From Trebouxia sp. TZW2008 (Eukaryota; Chlorophyta; Trebouxiophyceae; Trebouxiales; Trebouxiaceae): a stretch of DNA of 64,000 bases. Below the pieces are notes generated by a model that searched no databases, was not told where the DNA came from, and saw only the letters and a list, made by a program, of their open reading frames with translations. The translations under genes and the position numbers were made by a program. Of this stretch, positions 21,181-32,541 are shown one piece after another (position 1 is the first letter of the stretch; every line of letters begins with the position of its first letter). Location: NCBI GenBank assembly GCA_002118135.1, contig BDIU01000091.1, positions 186,001 through 250,000 of the forward strand, read 5' to 3'.

Positions 21181-24100
21181 CTACCACTCGCCATGGGCCT
21201 GATTTTCAGCTGTAACCATGGCATGCATGGCCACAGCAGCCATGAATGCATTTGCATTGGCAGCATCATTTCCGCTCGAGTCCTGTGAGCCAGATGCATT
21301 TGCATGAGCTGCAGCGTGGCCTGCACCCATGTCCCCAAACTGCCCATGGTGTTGCCCTTTCAGAGAAGCTAATTCCCAGTCAAGAGCGTCCTCATCTGCT
21401 GTACTCTTCTTCACAGCTACAAACTTGGGTGGCGTTTGCTTCCGCAAGTTATCCCAATCCAGTTCTGCAGCATGTTAAAGTGCAGTCTTGAGTATACTGA
21501 ATGCATTGAAATCACTGGCTGAACATTCCAACTCACAGCTGAGCTTGCAACTTTGACTTGACCGAGAGTCAGTGCTGTTCTCAGATGCCATATTCATTGA
21601 ATGCAGTGGTGCTGTTGACAAAAACTCTGGCAATGGCTAGCTTTACGTGAGACCTGCCATGCTGAGGAAAGGGCATGCAACAGTGGCTTGACTGCCCGAA
21701 GCAACATGCAATGCAGAGGCTGCTGCAGAGAGCGCTTACTTTCAAAGAATGAGTGCTTCATGAGGTCCTGAATGTTGCTTGCCCCTGCAAAGGAAAGTCA
21801 GAAGTCATGGGCTTGTCCATGTGTATGTCAGCAGCTTCCGCAAAGCGACATGGCCAAAGTAATCTTCAAGCATGTACTCAGGTGTACATCTCCAAGTTGC
21901 CTGGAAATCATTGCCTATGCATTATCACTCATGACATTAGAGTGCAACACAGCAGACAGCCTCGCAGCCTTCAATTCACCAGCTGAAGCATGCAAGCAAC
22001 ACGCATCTGACACAGGACATGAACAACAAGCAGGTTGCTTTGGGCCTGACCTATCCTCTGGCTTGCATCTGAAGTCAGCAAGCGGCGCAGCAGGTCCTGC
22101 GCATTTGCTGGGACTGAAGCTGGCAGGTCAAGCTGCCCAGCTGAGATAAGCTGAAAGGTGAGATACTCTGTAGCAGCTTTGAAGGGCGGTTTGCCAAGCA
22201 GCATCTGGTACAAGACACATCCCAGTGCCCAGAGATCTGCTGCATATGTGACTGGCTGGTTGTTTAGAGTCTGCATGGCAAGTCACACAGGTGAGCTGGC
22301 AGGTCAAGTACTCAGCAGCAGCTTTGAAGGGTGGCTTGCCAATTGGCAGTTGACCGTGTCTTGTCAAGCAGCATTTGCTACAAAACACATCCCAGTGCCC
22401 AGAGACCTGCTGCGTAGGTGACTGGCTGGCTGTTCAGGGTTGCATGGCAACTTCACACTGGCTTCATTGCTGTGAGTCTGCTTGGCTTGAGCTGGCAGCA
22501 GACAGACTTCTGCAACACTGAAGTGAATGAAGCCAGGCATTGCGCTGGCCTGTTTGCTTGCAAGTCAATGCTAATGAATCCGAAATGGTAAAAGAACAAA
22601 AGCTTAATTTGATACATCATGTATCAAAGGTCATGCTTAACAATGCCCCGCGCCTCTGACGCAGGCAAGCACTCTTTCTCTGGTCACTTCTGAGCAAAAC
22701 CCACATCAAAGAGAGCAGCAACCAACATACCTCAGGCGCCACATAGTCAGCAGTGCCCACAAAAGAAGTCGCACGCTGTGAGGCAGACCTCTGAGACACC
22801 CCACTAGCAGCCTCTGCCTGCGCCTGTGCACCCAGTTCGCCTGACGTGCCCAGGCTCTTGCTAGGTAAGGTGCCTTGTGGCACTGCTGCACTGGTGCCCG
22901 TCATGTGAATGCTGACTGGCTGAGCTGCTGCAGCATCAGCCTCTGCACCAAGACAGCTTTTCATTGACCATTGGGTTCTGTGGAGTCTATCATTGCAGTG
23001 CACAATAACACACTGACTGCTGGCTCTTGTTGAGTCTGTCATTGCACTGGGCTGCTGTCCAGCAGGCACGCATGCAGCACATGGTAAAACCTGTTTGCAT
23101 ACGTACATGCAGCCATCTAGCATTGAAGATATCACACATTGCTTCAGACAGAGAGCCAAGGGTCCATAATTGCTTGTGAGGTGACTGATGTGGGAAGTCT
23201 GTGAACAGTCTGAAACAGTGTCCAGTGATCGAGCATCATGTGGTCAAGTATCACATGGTATAGTACATACCACTCATTTTGCTGCTGCTGCTAGGCGCAC
23301 TGCTGCTGTTGGCCGCAATGTCCAAGCTTGCAGCCAGATTGGCTTTCGACACATTCTTACTGGGAGTACTGCCAGGAACAGGAGTGTCTGAGGGGCTTGC
23401 TGCATTTGCCTTTGACGCGGTCTTACTGGTCAAATCTGACTCAACTGACACATCATTGGGACTGCCCTCGCCCAAATACTTAGCACTGCCAAAGTCTATC
23501 AGTTTGAGGTGGCCCTTGGCATCCAGCAACAAATTCTCAGGCTTGAGATCACGGTGGATGACCTGCAGGCCCAAGGGCGTGTTTGATGGTGTTGAGCAGA
23601 TGCTGTCACTGTGGCGGTTGCACAGTGGTGCAGACAGCATGAATGACCTGGCATCAGCATTGACTCTGCACACCGTTGCTATTTGAGCCTCTACATCAAG
23701 CCATGATTGCTGGGGTTGCTGTGTGATTTGTCTATGTCAATGTGGTCATGTTGGGCGCAAGTTTGCAGCAGAATGTTATTTGCATCAAGAAAGTATAGAA
23801 ACGCTGCAACAGAATCAGCATGAACTGGTGCTTGCCTTTTCTTGCCGTAGCCGCTGCAGCATGAGCACAATTTCAGCTGCATAGAAGCGAGCATCTGGGA
23901 CATCCATCTGCTTGCGCTTCTGTATCTGGTCATACAGTTCACCTGGAACACTTGCTGGATCAGCAACACCAAAAAGCTTCGCTTTATAAAGGCAGATAGA
24001 ATTGCATACCATTTGGGCATAGCTCCAAGCCAAGATACAAGGAGTTCTGGTCTTGGAAGGTAAAGCGCAAATCGCATATGCCATCATAGTTGATTTTGTC

Positions 24101-24450
24101 CAAGAGGAAGCGCTCATTCTTGATGTATTTAGTCTGTTTATGCCTCAGAATGAGGTGCTTGTCAATGATCTTGATTGCATACTGCTTGTTGCTGTGTTTG
24201 TGCCGTGCCAACACAACCTGAGCAAAGCTACCATCTCCAAGTCTCCTTATCAGCTCAAAATCGGACAGTGTGAAGGCAACCCTGGAATTAAACCAAGATT
24301 TGCAATCCAATTGCATGTTCTGTTTGTGCAAACAGGCTTGATACCTTTCGTTACTTACCTTGGAGCAGTGAATCGGGGGTCAGCTTCTCGATCCTGAAAA
24401 GCAGCAACTGATGGAGCAGCAATGGGAGGTGGAGCCGCGGCCTCAGTCAT
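21181..24450 (-). CDS. PDK1: 3-phosphoinositide-dependent protein kinase 1 (PDK1), no PH domain
   Basis: This AGC-kinase master activator phosphorylates activation loops of other AGC kinases. Exons: 24359-24450, 24010-24281, 23836-23942, 23271-23562, 22731-22942, 22051-22270, 21740-21784, 21181-21464; 1,524 nt, 507 aa, phases close. Visible motifs: glycine loop [16 protein letters not shown]-equivalent [28 protein letters not shown], catalytic [16 protein letters not shown], activation-loop [27 protein letters not shown], and the PDK1-typical [13 protein letters not shown]. About 125 Ser/Ala-rich residues separate DFGSAK from SFVGT, far more than usual. After TPPKF the chain runs about 65 residues with His/Ala/Gly content and stops, so the lipid-binding PH domain of land-plant and animal PDK1 is absent. 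The intron after exon 3 has a GC donor (AAG|GCAAGC). Start 24450 begins MTEAAAPPP. Confidence 0.93.
22285..22460 (-). repeat. Degenerate copy of the 5' part of PDK1 exon 22051-22270
   Basis: The intron upstream of exon 6 holds a diverged copy of its acceptor side (plus-strand core CACATCCCAGTGCCCAGAGA and AGCTTTGAAGGG.GG.TTGCCAA), interrupted by an insertion. It would read [13 protein letters not shown] but is frame-broken. Confidence 0.88.
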
Positions 24451-25017
24451 GACTGACAGGTCTGTGATCTCGCTGTGCAGTCGAGGTGCAGGCTACGCAC
24501 AGCCTGGTCAACAGCTTGTCATTCCGTCAGGAAGAGGGCGGAAGGTGCGTTGAGACGACCAGAAAGATACAACAAAATACAATGGATTGTCCGAGTATTA
24601 GGTCGGATGACAGCGATGCTTTCACATTAGACCATCCTCCTGAAGACGAGCGCTTTCGCTAGAGCAGCTTACAGTCAGGTTGACTTTGCATACGAGCGGG
24701 CCCTCGCGCTATCGATAGTCACAGTCCAGCTCGCATACTGGCCATCCTGCCATAGCACTAGCAATGCTGCTCAGCGACTGCTCGCATCACCGCTTGCAAG
24801 CGGCGCTAACTCAAGTCACGCGCTTTGCTGAATGTTCGCGCTGCGACAATTTGACGGGAGGAGCAATGGCTCATAACAATATAGAAAAGTGCGAAAAGAT
24901 GAGGGCAAGATCTCGATTGGCTTACCCTCGACAGAGTAGCTCAAGCTGTAGCTCCGCGCCACCTAGGAGTAGCCTTCAAGGAGTGCGAGCTATAGCAGCT
25001 CAAATAGTCTCGCAGAC
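24451..25017. promoter_or_regulatory. Divergent 5' region PDK1/LHCA3
   Basis: This 567-bp GC-richer spacer lies between two head-to-head genes, one of them a light-harvesting gene. I see no defined TATA box or light-response motif I can support. Confidence 0.4.
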
Positions 25018-27280
25018 ATGGCGTCGACAATGATGATGAAGGGCGCAACTCACCTACAGGTATAGCCTGTGATCGCTTGCAGACAGCACGGAGTACGCTA
25101 AGCACACGTACCACACGCGCGGCTGTATTGCAGGCTAGAGCTTCATTCGGCGCCAGGCCTGCACCCAAGGGACCTTTGGGTCACAGACTGATCAGCCGCG
25201 CAGACCCCAGCGGCAAGAAAGCCTCACAGGGCGAGGAGCCTACAAAATCCGAGAACACTGAGAAGGTCGCCAAAGCCGAAAAGGACAAGAGCAAGGGCAG
25301 CCAGTCCCTTCAGAAGGTGACACATACGTCTGCAAAGCTCTGGACAGCGGGCAACGTGCTGCGAGCCCTGGCAGTCAGCGCAGATTAGCTGACGTTCGAA
25401 ATGTGCACTTGCAGTCAGACCGCAAGGAGGACTTGCTTTTCTTCGCCTCTGACCAGTCCCTTTCATACCTAGATGGCACATTGCCAGCTGACTATGGCTT
25501 TGACCCCTTGGGTCTTTCAGACCCTGAAGGTGCTGGTGGATTTGTTGACCCAGACTGGCTCAGATACAGTGAAGTCATTCACTGCCGGTGGTAAGCAATC
25601 TATAAGTAATCATAAAAACGCATGCTAGGCTCAAAGTGTGCTAGGTACGTATAGTCACCAAGCAGTTGTCTTTGAGCAACCCAGTCTGTACATGTGCTGA
25701 ACCACTACAAATGCACAGATCAGGAGAGTCACAACTTCCATCATAGCATCAGCCATACTAAAACTGCAGTAGGCTTGTGTCTGTCATACTCAGGTCAGGC
25801 TTCCGTGGCACTTCGTTGGCCAGAAGTCTGGTACAAGCATCACAACCAATACCCTCGTATAAAGAGCATCAGATACCAAGAACAATGGCATCCCATCAAT
25901 TTGCCCTAGTTCAGACATTTTGTTGCTGTTGAAATGCAGTGATTGGTTCACAATTACATTGTCCTTCCATCAGGGATGTTGCTATATTGAGTGTGCCTGT
26001 GTCGAGCAGTTTCTGTGCAGTCTCAGCTTTGCAGTCATGTCATGCATGGCATTTGCATCAGCTTGATGTCATACTGCCTTACAGATCAGCTGTCATGCTG
26101 TCATGCACAAGCAACAATTGGTACGCAGTATAACTGGTTCAAGCCAGCACAGGACCAATCTGGCTGAAGACAATTGATCACTCCAGTGTGTACCTAGCTG
26201 GGCCTGCTGAGCCTGTCTAGCATGCTCAAAGTGTCGAACGAATGAATACATGAACCGTTGGTGACTACTCTGTCCTTTGCAGGGCTATGTTGGGAGCTGC
26301 AGGCATGATCATCCCAGAAATGCTAGCAGCAGGAGGATTGATTCCCCAGACCTCAGATGAGGTCGCCTGGTTCAAGACAGGTGTCATTCCCCCAGCCGGC
26401 AACTACGGCCGTTTCTGGTGTGACCCATACGCCTTGTTCTTCATTGAGGTCATTGCCTTCCAGTTTGCTGAGCTCCGAAGATGGCAAGATTACAAGAAGC
26501 CTGGATCCATGGGCAAGCAGTATTTCTTGGGTTTTGAGAAGGTTTTGGGTGGCTCAGGCAACCCCTCATACCCAGGTGAGCAGAGTCATATTAGACATGC
26601 AGCTCTCGTTGCAAATGTTTGCTGCACATGACTGCATCTCATGAACAGTGTCTGTTCTGCATCTCGTCCTGCTCAGGTGAGGGCAAGACATCACTGCAGC
26701 TCTACTGCAGCTTCTCTTGCAGATATCAACTCCCACACCTGTTTCATTGCCTGACTGTTGCACACTATTGCATCTGCTGTTCTCCAATCTGTCTGCACAA
26801 TTCTGCATTTGCTGTGCTGCATCTGCCTTGCAGAACATACACCTGGCAAGCATGTTGCAGCACACACTTTGCACTGCACAACTTTATGTCAGCTGCACAG
26901 AGACTGTTCATGCAGGCTTTGCCAGTGCTGATACAATGTTTGTGGAGGCATGTTGCTGCAAGTACCCTTCAGGGCTGGCATCATGCACTTTTTGTAATGC
27001 AAGCTTCTGTATATTCCATGCAATGTTTTCTCAAGCTGGGCTTGCCTGTGTAGGTGGCCCTGCCTTCAACTTCTTGGGCTTTGGCAGATCAGAGAAGAAC
27101 TTGAGGGACCTGCAAATCAAGGAGGTCAAGAACGGCCGGCTAGCTATGATTGCAGTTCTAGGATTTGGCGCTCAGGCTGTTCTTACACGACAAGGGCCAT
27201 TCCAAAACCTTCTCGACCACTTGTCCGACCCCACAGGCAACAACATTTTGACCAACTTTGGCAGAATCTACGGCTCCTGA
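25018..27280 (+). CDS. LHCA3: Photosystem I antenna protein LHCA3
   Basis: This chlorophyll a/b-binding protein of the LHCI belt acts in thylakoids. Exons: 25018-25059, 25083-25316, 25415-25590, 26283-26575, 27054-27280; 972 nt, 323 aa, phases close. The start [14 protein letters not shown] opens a Ser/Thr/Arg-rich transit peptide. LHCA3 features in order: [33 protein letters not shown] (helix B, Glu-Arg pair), [48 protein letters not shown] (helix C), and [15 protein letters not shown] Lys/Glu/Ser-rich stretch of about 55 residues lies between transit peptide and the first conserved block, which is unusual. The chlorophyll-603 ligand position is His, not the Asn linked to far-red forms. Intron 1 is only 23 bp by this model, so the first junction is the least certain; an alternative start lies at 25077. 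A TGTAA signal sits at 27509-27513. Confidence 0.93.
25637..25708 (+). repeat. Dispersed repeat family B, copy 1
   Basis: This copy in LHCA3 intron 3 shares CTAGGTA.G.ATAGTCACCAA, TTGAGCAA and GTGCTGAAC with the segment at 59665-59738. Confidence 0.65.
26136..26255 (+). repeat. Dispersed repeat family A, copy 3 (longest 5' end)
   Basis: This copy lies in LHCA3 intron 3. It opens with GGTTCAAGCC, which fits the RNA polymerase III B-box consensus, then AGCACAGGACCAA, the shared core, and an AACGAATGAATA tail. No convincing A box is seen upstream. Confidence 0.8.
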
Positions 27281-28291
27281 GCAGCCCCCATAATTCCTTT
27301 TGTGTGACTATAGTCAGTGCTTCAGATGCACTTAAGTTTTGGAGACATCAATGCATTAGTAGAGCAGTGACATTCTGCCTGCAGGTCAGCTCTCGTGTGA
27401 CAGCCATTGAGCTGTACTCTGCTGGTCAAGCAGAGTATCTACCTAGAGAAGAGTTTGTATCAAAGGATGTTTGTTCCTGTCGCGCTTACAGAGTCTATCT
27501 TCTGAGCTTGTAAAATACCATGCGCAGCTTGTGTGACTGCATGCATATCTGTGATTGCTGAGGTGAGGTCACTAATGCATGCAGGCTGCACATGCAAGCA
27601 ATGACTGCTTCTTCAAAGTTGTGACACGCTACTTGATGCAGAAACGCTGCCTGACAGCGTGGCTCTCGATATGGAGGCATGGGCAACGGTTGATGTGCTT
27701 ACAATTCTGCTAGGAGACCTTGGGAACATGTCTGTCGCATGAATGGCCAGTGAATGCTTCGCATATTGCAGCACTGTTAGAGAACTGCCCTACGACACGC
27801 ATGCATTTGCTGCCGACCAGCATCGCATAGCAAAACTGATATGCAGAGCTCTCAATACAACCGTGTAACGTCTGTGCAGAACTTTGCAGCATGTACCACA
27901 AGAATTTGCACAGGCACAGCAAGCAAATGAGTGCAGCAGGCATGCCTCCAGGCAATGCCACCTGCTTGGCGGTGTACACAGGCCGTTCTCGGTTCATCAA
28001 GGCAGGGGAGTCAGCACAGAGAAGAGGACAAGGAGGAAGGTGTCAAAAAGTGCACTCAGCTGCATGCAATTTGGCTGTGCAATGCATTTTGCTGAAGGGA
28101 TGGCCCACCAACGGCTATAATACAGCACACGTTTGCTACAGTATTGCTATGGCATGCATAGCTGAACTGAGGGTTCAAAGTCTGCAATGCTAGCTCAAAA
28201 CAAGCCTGCCTGGCAAGAGAGGACCGGTGCTGCACGCACTGATAAAATATTCGCTACATATTGTACTTGATTGCTGTTATCGTGATTAAAG
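27281..28291. other. Convergent intergenic region LHCA3/NDUFAF4-like
   Basis: About 1 kb holding the LHCA3 3' UTR. No protein-coding segment, RNA gene or repeat could be supported here. Confidence 0.4.
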
Positions 28292-29169
28292 CTAGCTCTT
28301 CAAATTCCAATTGCCAAACAGCCTGCCATCAGCAGCTTGTGATATGGCGGGAATGCGATTGAAGTGCAATACCTTCTTCAGCAAGTCCTTGTCTATGCCA
28401 AATCTGCAGCAGCAGGAATGAAAGTTCATCTGGGCAAGTGGTGCCCAGTTTGATGCAAGGTTTGATGCAATTCAGCTATGTCACCACATTCAGTAGCAGA
28501 TGTGCTGCATTGTAGGCTGAAGGTCTGCCTTCAATCAAGGCCGCTATTCAGTACCTGTCTGAAAGGACATCTAGATTCAGTTCAGCCTGCGACTGCTCCA
28601 TGCGGTGGACTTCTTGGAATAGTTGCCGCAGACCAGCTGTGTTCAATCTGCCCTGCTCTCGCTTGAGCTGTGATACCTTATGCGCTTCTTGTTGCTGCAG
28701 ACAGCATTGCCAGTGTCGGTGAAGAAGGCATGAGTAAATGTATTGCATCCAATGCTGCTCTGTTATGCTTTGAAGTGAAGAAAGCTCTGACAAAGCAGAC
28801 AAGTACCTTGCTGTCTAGTGTCGAGACCTGTTTGCCAGCGATTGCACCACCTAGCTTATCTAAAAAGGACCCTAAGTCAGCATCTTTCACGCCCTCCTGC
28901 TTTAGCTGCCGCAGGAAGTCCTGCTCGTTGTTCCCAGAGGCCTCGTGATCTGCTTAAGCAGCATGGGCTTGGAGCGACTTTGCAAAGCTGACACACGATT
29001 CACTGCTGAAGGGCCCATCACCTCTCTGCTCCTCAAACTGCACTGCTGCTTGAGACGTTGCTGCGTTTGGATCCGCCTGTGCAGTTTGTGGCTCTACCTT
29101 TTCAACGCGCTGCTGTAGACGACCTTTCGGGAATGCTCGTTTGGGTGCTTTGCTTGCAGCCGAGCCCAT
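28292..29169 (-). CDS. Small conserved protein, possibly NDUFAF4-like complex I assembly factor
   Basis: Exons: 29022-29169, 28807-28949, 28555-28694, 28292-28403; 543 nt, 180 aa, phases close. An in-frame TAA after the first exon is removed by a 72-bp GT-AG intron (28950-29021). The N-terminus MGSAASKAPKRAFPKGRLQQ has Gly2 and Ser/Lys context typical of N-myristoylation. The middle is charged (NNEQDFLRQLKQEGVKDADL), and the C-terminal third (LNTAGLRQLFQ, LDVLSDRFGIDKDLLKKVLH) resembles the C-terminal fold of NDUFAF4, which is also about 175 aa and N-myristoylated. If so it would act at the mitochondrial inner membrane. The family call is tentative; the gene model is firmer. It shares a 490-bp divergent region with MRTO4. 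Confidence 0.6.
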
Positions 29170-29659
29170 GCAGTCAGTATTTGCTGCTGAACTGCCTCAT
29201 TCGGAGCGCAATGGAACGCTGACGATCACCACGCACGCTTTCGTGGTTTGTTCTTGCGCTGACATGTTCGATGCTGAAAGAAACTCATGACTAATTACAG
29301 CTGATAGCCCACGTGATGGCTACACGTGCTTCTAGTTGCCCACGTGCAGGGTAGCAGCCGAGCCGGATTGCAAGACTTGTCAACAGTGTTGTACGTTGTT
29401 GTTGTCCAAAGCGCGCATGTCGCGGTAGTACAGTGTTGTCGAAAGGCTCGATCTCGTACCTCGCGTCTGCTGGACCGTCAAGGCCAAGTGTAGTCCGTCG
29501 CGAACATCTTACGACCACACCTGACCAGCAAGCTGCTGCGCAGCTTTGCCTTTCAAATCGATCTGTACAGCTTGTGGGCTGCCGTACGCGTGTTTAACGA
29601 GCGACTTCGCTGCAATTTCTGATACGGCGACCTGAGGAAGTCGGCGTCGAGCAGGCGTT
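29170..29659. promoter_or_regulatory. Divergent 5' region NDUFAF4-like/MRTO4
   Basis: This 490-bp head-to-head spacer contains two CACGTG boxes (29312-29317 and 29340-29345 region). No TATA box is apparent. Confidence 0.4.
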
Positions 29660-31183
29660 ATGCCGAAAAGCAAGCGAAACAAAATCGGTGAGTTGTGCCC
29701 CGAAACCCAGACATCTGGGCCAGCACTCTACGTGTAATCAATGCATTGACTGTCGAAATTATCGGACGCCTGACGCTGGTTGACATGCTTCTTCAGTGGC
29801 CCTGACCAAAACCAAGAAAAAGACAAAAGAGTGGAAGGAAGGAGCAATAACAACAGTGCGAAAGCTGTGTGATGAGTGAGTTGCTGTCCTCAAAGCAGTT
29901 CATAGCATGTGTGCAATCAAGTCTTTTAAAGGCCACTCAAATACATATGTCTGTCCTCAGGTACCCCGTCGTCTACCTCTTTAGATACCAAAACATGAGA
30001 AATGATAGATTCAAGCAGTTCAGGGAAGAGCACCTTGACACCAGCAGGTGGGTGTGACCAACTGCCGCTTGCTGTGGCAGATATGCTCATTGGCTGCCTC
30101 ATTCTGTGCGAGATCAATCAAAGCTATTGCATTACCATCAAGATCTTGACCATTGTCCAATTGCACAGATTATTGTTACGAGCAGGTCCTTGTTTAGCGA
30201 TCAAGCAAATAGATGAGAAGTCAATCTCATTGTGAGGGTCTCATTTCCAGAATGTTTGATATCGCAGATTTTGCATGGGATCAAACAAGGTACTGCAAGT
30301 AGCGCTAGGGCGTGAAGAGTCAGATGAATACAAACTCAACATGTCAGAGCTGTCGAACAGAATAAGAGGCAAGATTGGACTGTTCTTCACCAAGCTCCCT
30401 CAATCTGAGGTATGCAGCACAACTGCTGCCAACTAATAGCCTTCAGCGTCACATTCATGAGCTTTGCTTGTCAATATACGGCAAGAAAGTGAAGCTGCAA
30501 CTGAGCCTTTGCAGGTGATTGAGCTTTTTGAGCAGTTTGAGGAGCTTGACTACGCCAGAACCGGCTCAAAAGCTACAGAAGACTTTGAGCTTATAGAGGG
30601 CCCGGTCCAGGGGCCTACAGGGCCTTTAGCACACACCCTTGAACCCCTTTTGCGGCGATACGGCATGCCTACAAAGCTAAACAAGGGGGTTCTGGAGCTG
30701 ATTGCAGACCACACTGTATGCAAGCAAGGCGACACCCTTACGCCTGGCCAAGCGGCACTGCTACGTGTGTTTGATGTCAAGATGGCGGCTTTCAGGATGA
30801 ATTTGCTCTGTTGTTGGGAGGCTGAAGGTGAGTGCGGTGTGTTCAGTGCATCATCATACGTATACGTATCATACGTATCAATACACAGTACACAGCATGC
30901 AATCTGCAAGTATTTGAGAGATAGATTACTTAGATGCAGTGGAAATTGCAAAATTTGCAATATGTTTGCCCCAGTAAATCATGAGCAACATTGCAAATGC
31001 TGATGTCATGCTGTCTGTCACAAACTTGTTGCCTTGAATGTCATGCATGCCATAGCTGCAGCAAATAAATCAGGCAAATGCTTTGCAGGGGACAAGTTTA
31101 CAACTCTTGCAGAAGATGCAAGTGATGATGAGGAGGATGATGGGTTTGAGGGCTTTGGAACAGAAGAAATCACATTGCCCTGA
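29660..31183 (+). CDS. MRTO4: mRNA turnover protein 4 homologue, 60S ribosome assembly factor
   Basis: MRTO4/Mrt4 is a uL10 (P0) paralogue that holds the stalk site on nuclear pre-60S particles until P0 replaces it. Exons: 29660-29687, 29797-29875, 29961-30047, 30268-30409, 30515-30827, 31089-31183; 744 nt, 247 aa, phases close. It opens MPKSKRNK with a basic patch (VALTKTKKKTKEWK), typical of the family. Further hallmarks: YLFRYQNMRNDRFKQFRE, CMGSNKVLQVALGR, GKIGLFFTKLP, DYARTGSKATEDFELIEGP, LRRYGMPTKLNKGVLEL, and LTPGQAALLRVFDVKMAAFR. The C-terminus is acidic (DDEEDDGFEGFGTEE) as expected for Mrt4 rather than P0, whose MGFGLFD tail is missing. Length matches the family. Confidence 0.94.
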
Positions 31184-32541
31184 AATCAATTCTGTGAACC
31201 AATGCTGAGGGCCTGAATGGGCTGGTATTCATTGCCTAGGTGTCAAATTCTGAAACTATCAATGATCTGATGGTCTGCATGAGCTGGCATCCTGTGTCTT
31301 GGTGTTAAATTCTGGAGCTGCTAATGATCTGATGGTCTGAATGTGCTAGCACCCTGAGCCTCAGACCTGCAAAGCTCTCTGTCATCCTTCAGTCTTAGAT
31401 CAGCTTTGAATCTTCTGCAGTACTAAATCGCATGTTGTGCGCAGTGCAAGCTACTCAGCTTATACAGTACCAGTGTCTTTGCACCCCAATGCTTATGATT
31501 GCTTACATTAGCCTCCGCATATTAGCTTTTCTCCGGCTTCAGCATATGAGCAAATTTCCGCAGGAGCCTGCAAAACTGCCATTGCTGATTGATACAGTTT
31601 TGCCTTTGTCCTTCATAAAGTTTAGATGTGACAATTCAAAACGAACTGCTTGTCAATATTGCTTCCTAGGGTGGACCACCATCAGCAGTGACTCCTGATC
31701 ATGAGTCAATGTTTGCACAAGTGACTGGTTGGGAATGCTAGGATGGTTGATGACTGTTGAGAAATTTGATGGATAGCATGGGATGTAATTTAGTTGAAGC
31801 AGCGTAGTTTAATGGCAGAGCGGTGCAAAATTAAAGTGCTCAAACTTTAGTATGCTACATACATAGGTCTAATTTGGCACACGCATAGGTGGAGGAGCTT
31901 GTTTTGCCCGACAACATGTGCATGACTAGAAGTGCAAGCATTACCGAACGTGGAATGACAAGGGCCTGTGACGACAAGCCTTAGGGCCGACAGACCATCT
32001 CAAGCTGCCCTAGGCTATCCTCACGTGTGTGCTACAATGTGAAGAGAAAGTCAAGCTGATTTTGCTCACATTGCGCCCGAGAAGACATGAATGTCAATAC
32101 ACAAGCATCTGGATTGTGCCAGACCTAACAGCAAGCATGCACAGCCATATTGACAACCATAAAGTCGACCAAAATTGATTGCAAGGAGTTCGCATTCGAG
32201 TATATGGTGTACTAAGCGAGACTGCTGGCAATCCGTGTGATACTAGCAATTCAACCTACATGATGAAAGATACATAAAGCACTTTCAAGCTGACAAAATA
32301 CGCTGCTCAAGCAAAAATGTACAATACCACTTGCGGAACACTTACTTCACAGCGCAAAAGTCACCTGCAGACATTCACATTTGCATATAGTACAGCTGCT
32401 CTGCTAGCCTTTGCAAACAGTCTTGCAGACAGGTATGATACACACAGTCTCAGGCTGCTTCTCACAGAAGCTCCCATCATGATGCCTGACGCCATAGCAC
32501 TTTCCTTATGCTTTTCCTTTCCCTTCCTTTGCCCCCAGACA
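31184..32541. other. Convergent intergenic region MRTO4/DUF760-like
   Basis: This 1.36-kb region holds two 3' UTRs. At 31205-31370 a roughly 73-bp unit (core AATGATCTGATGGTCTG) is repeated twice with a partial third. A TGTAA lies at 31795-31799. Nothing else is supported. Confidence 0.45.

Noticed and set aside
28950..29021. In-frame TAA suggesting a broken gene
   Set aside because: A 72-bp GT-AG intron removes it exactly and restores the same frame, and the total length closes.
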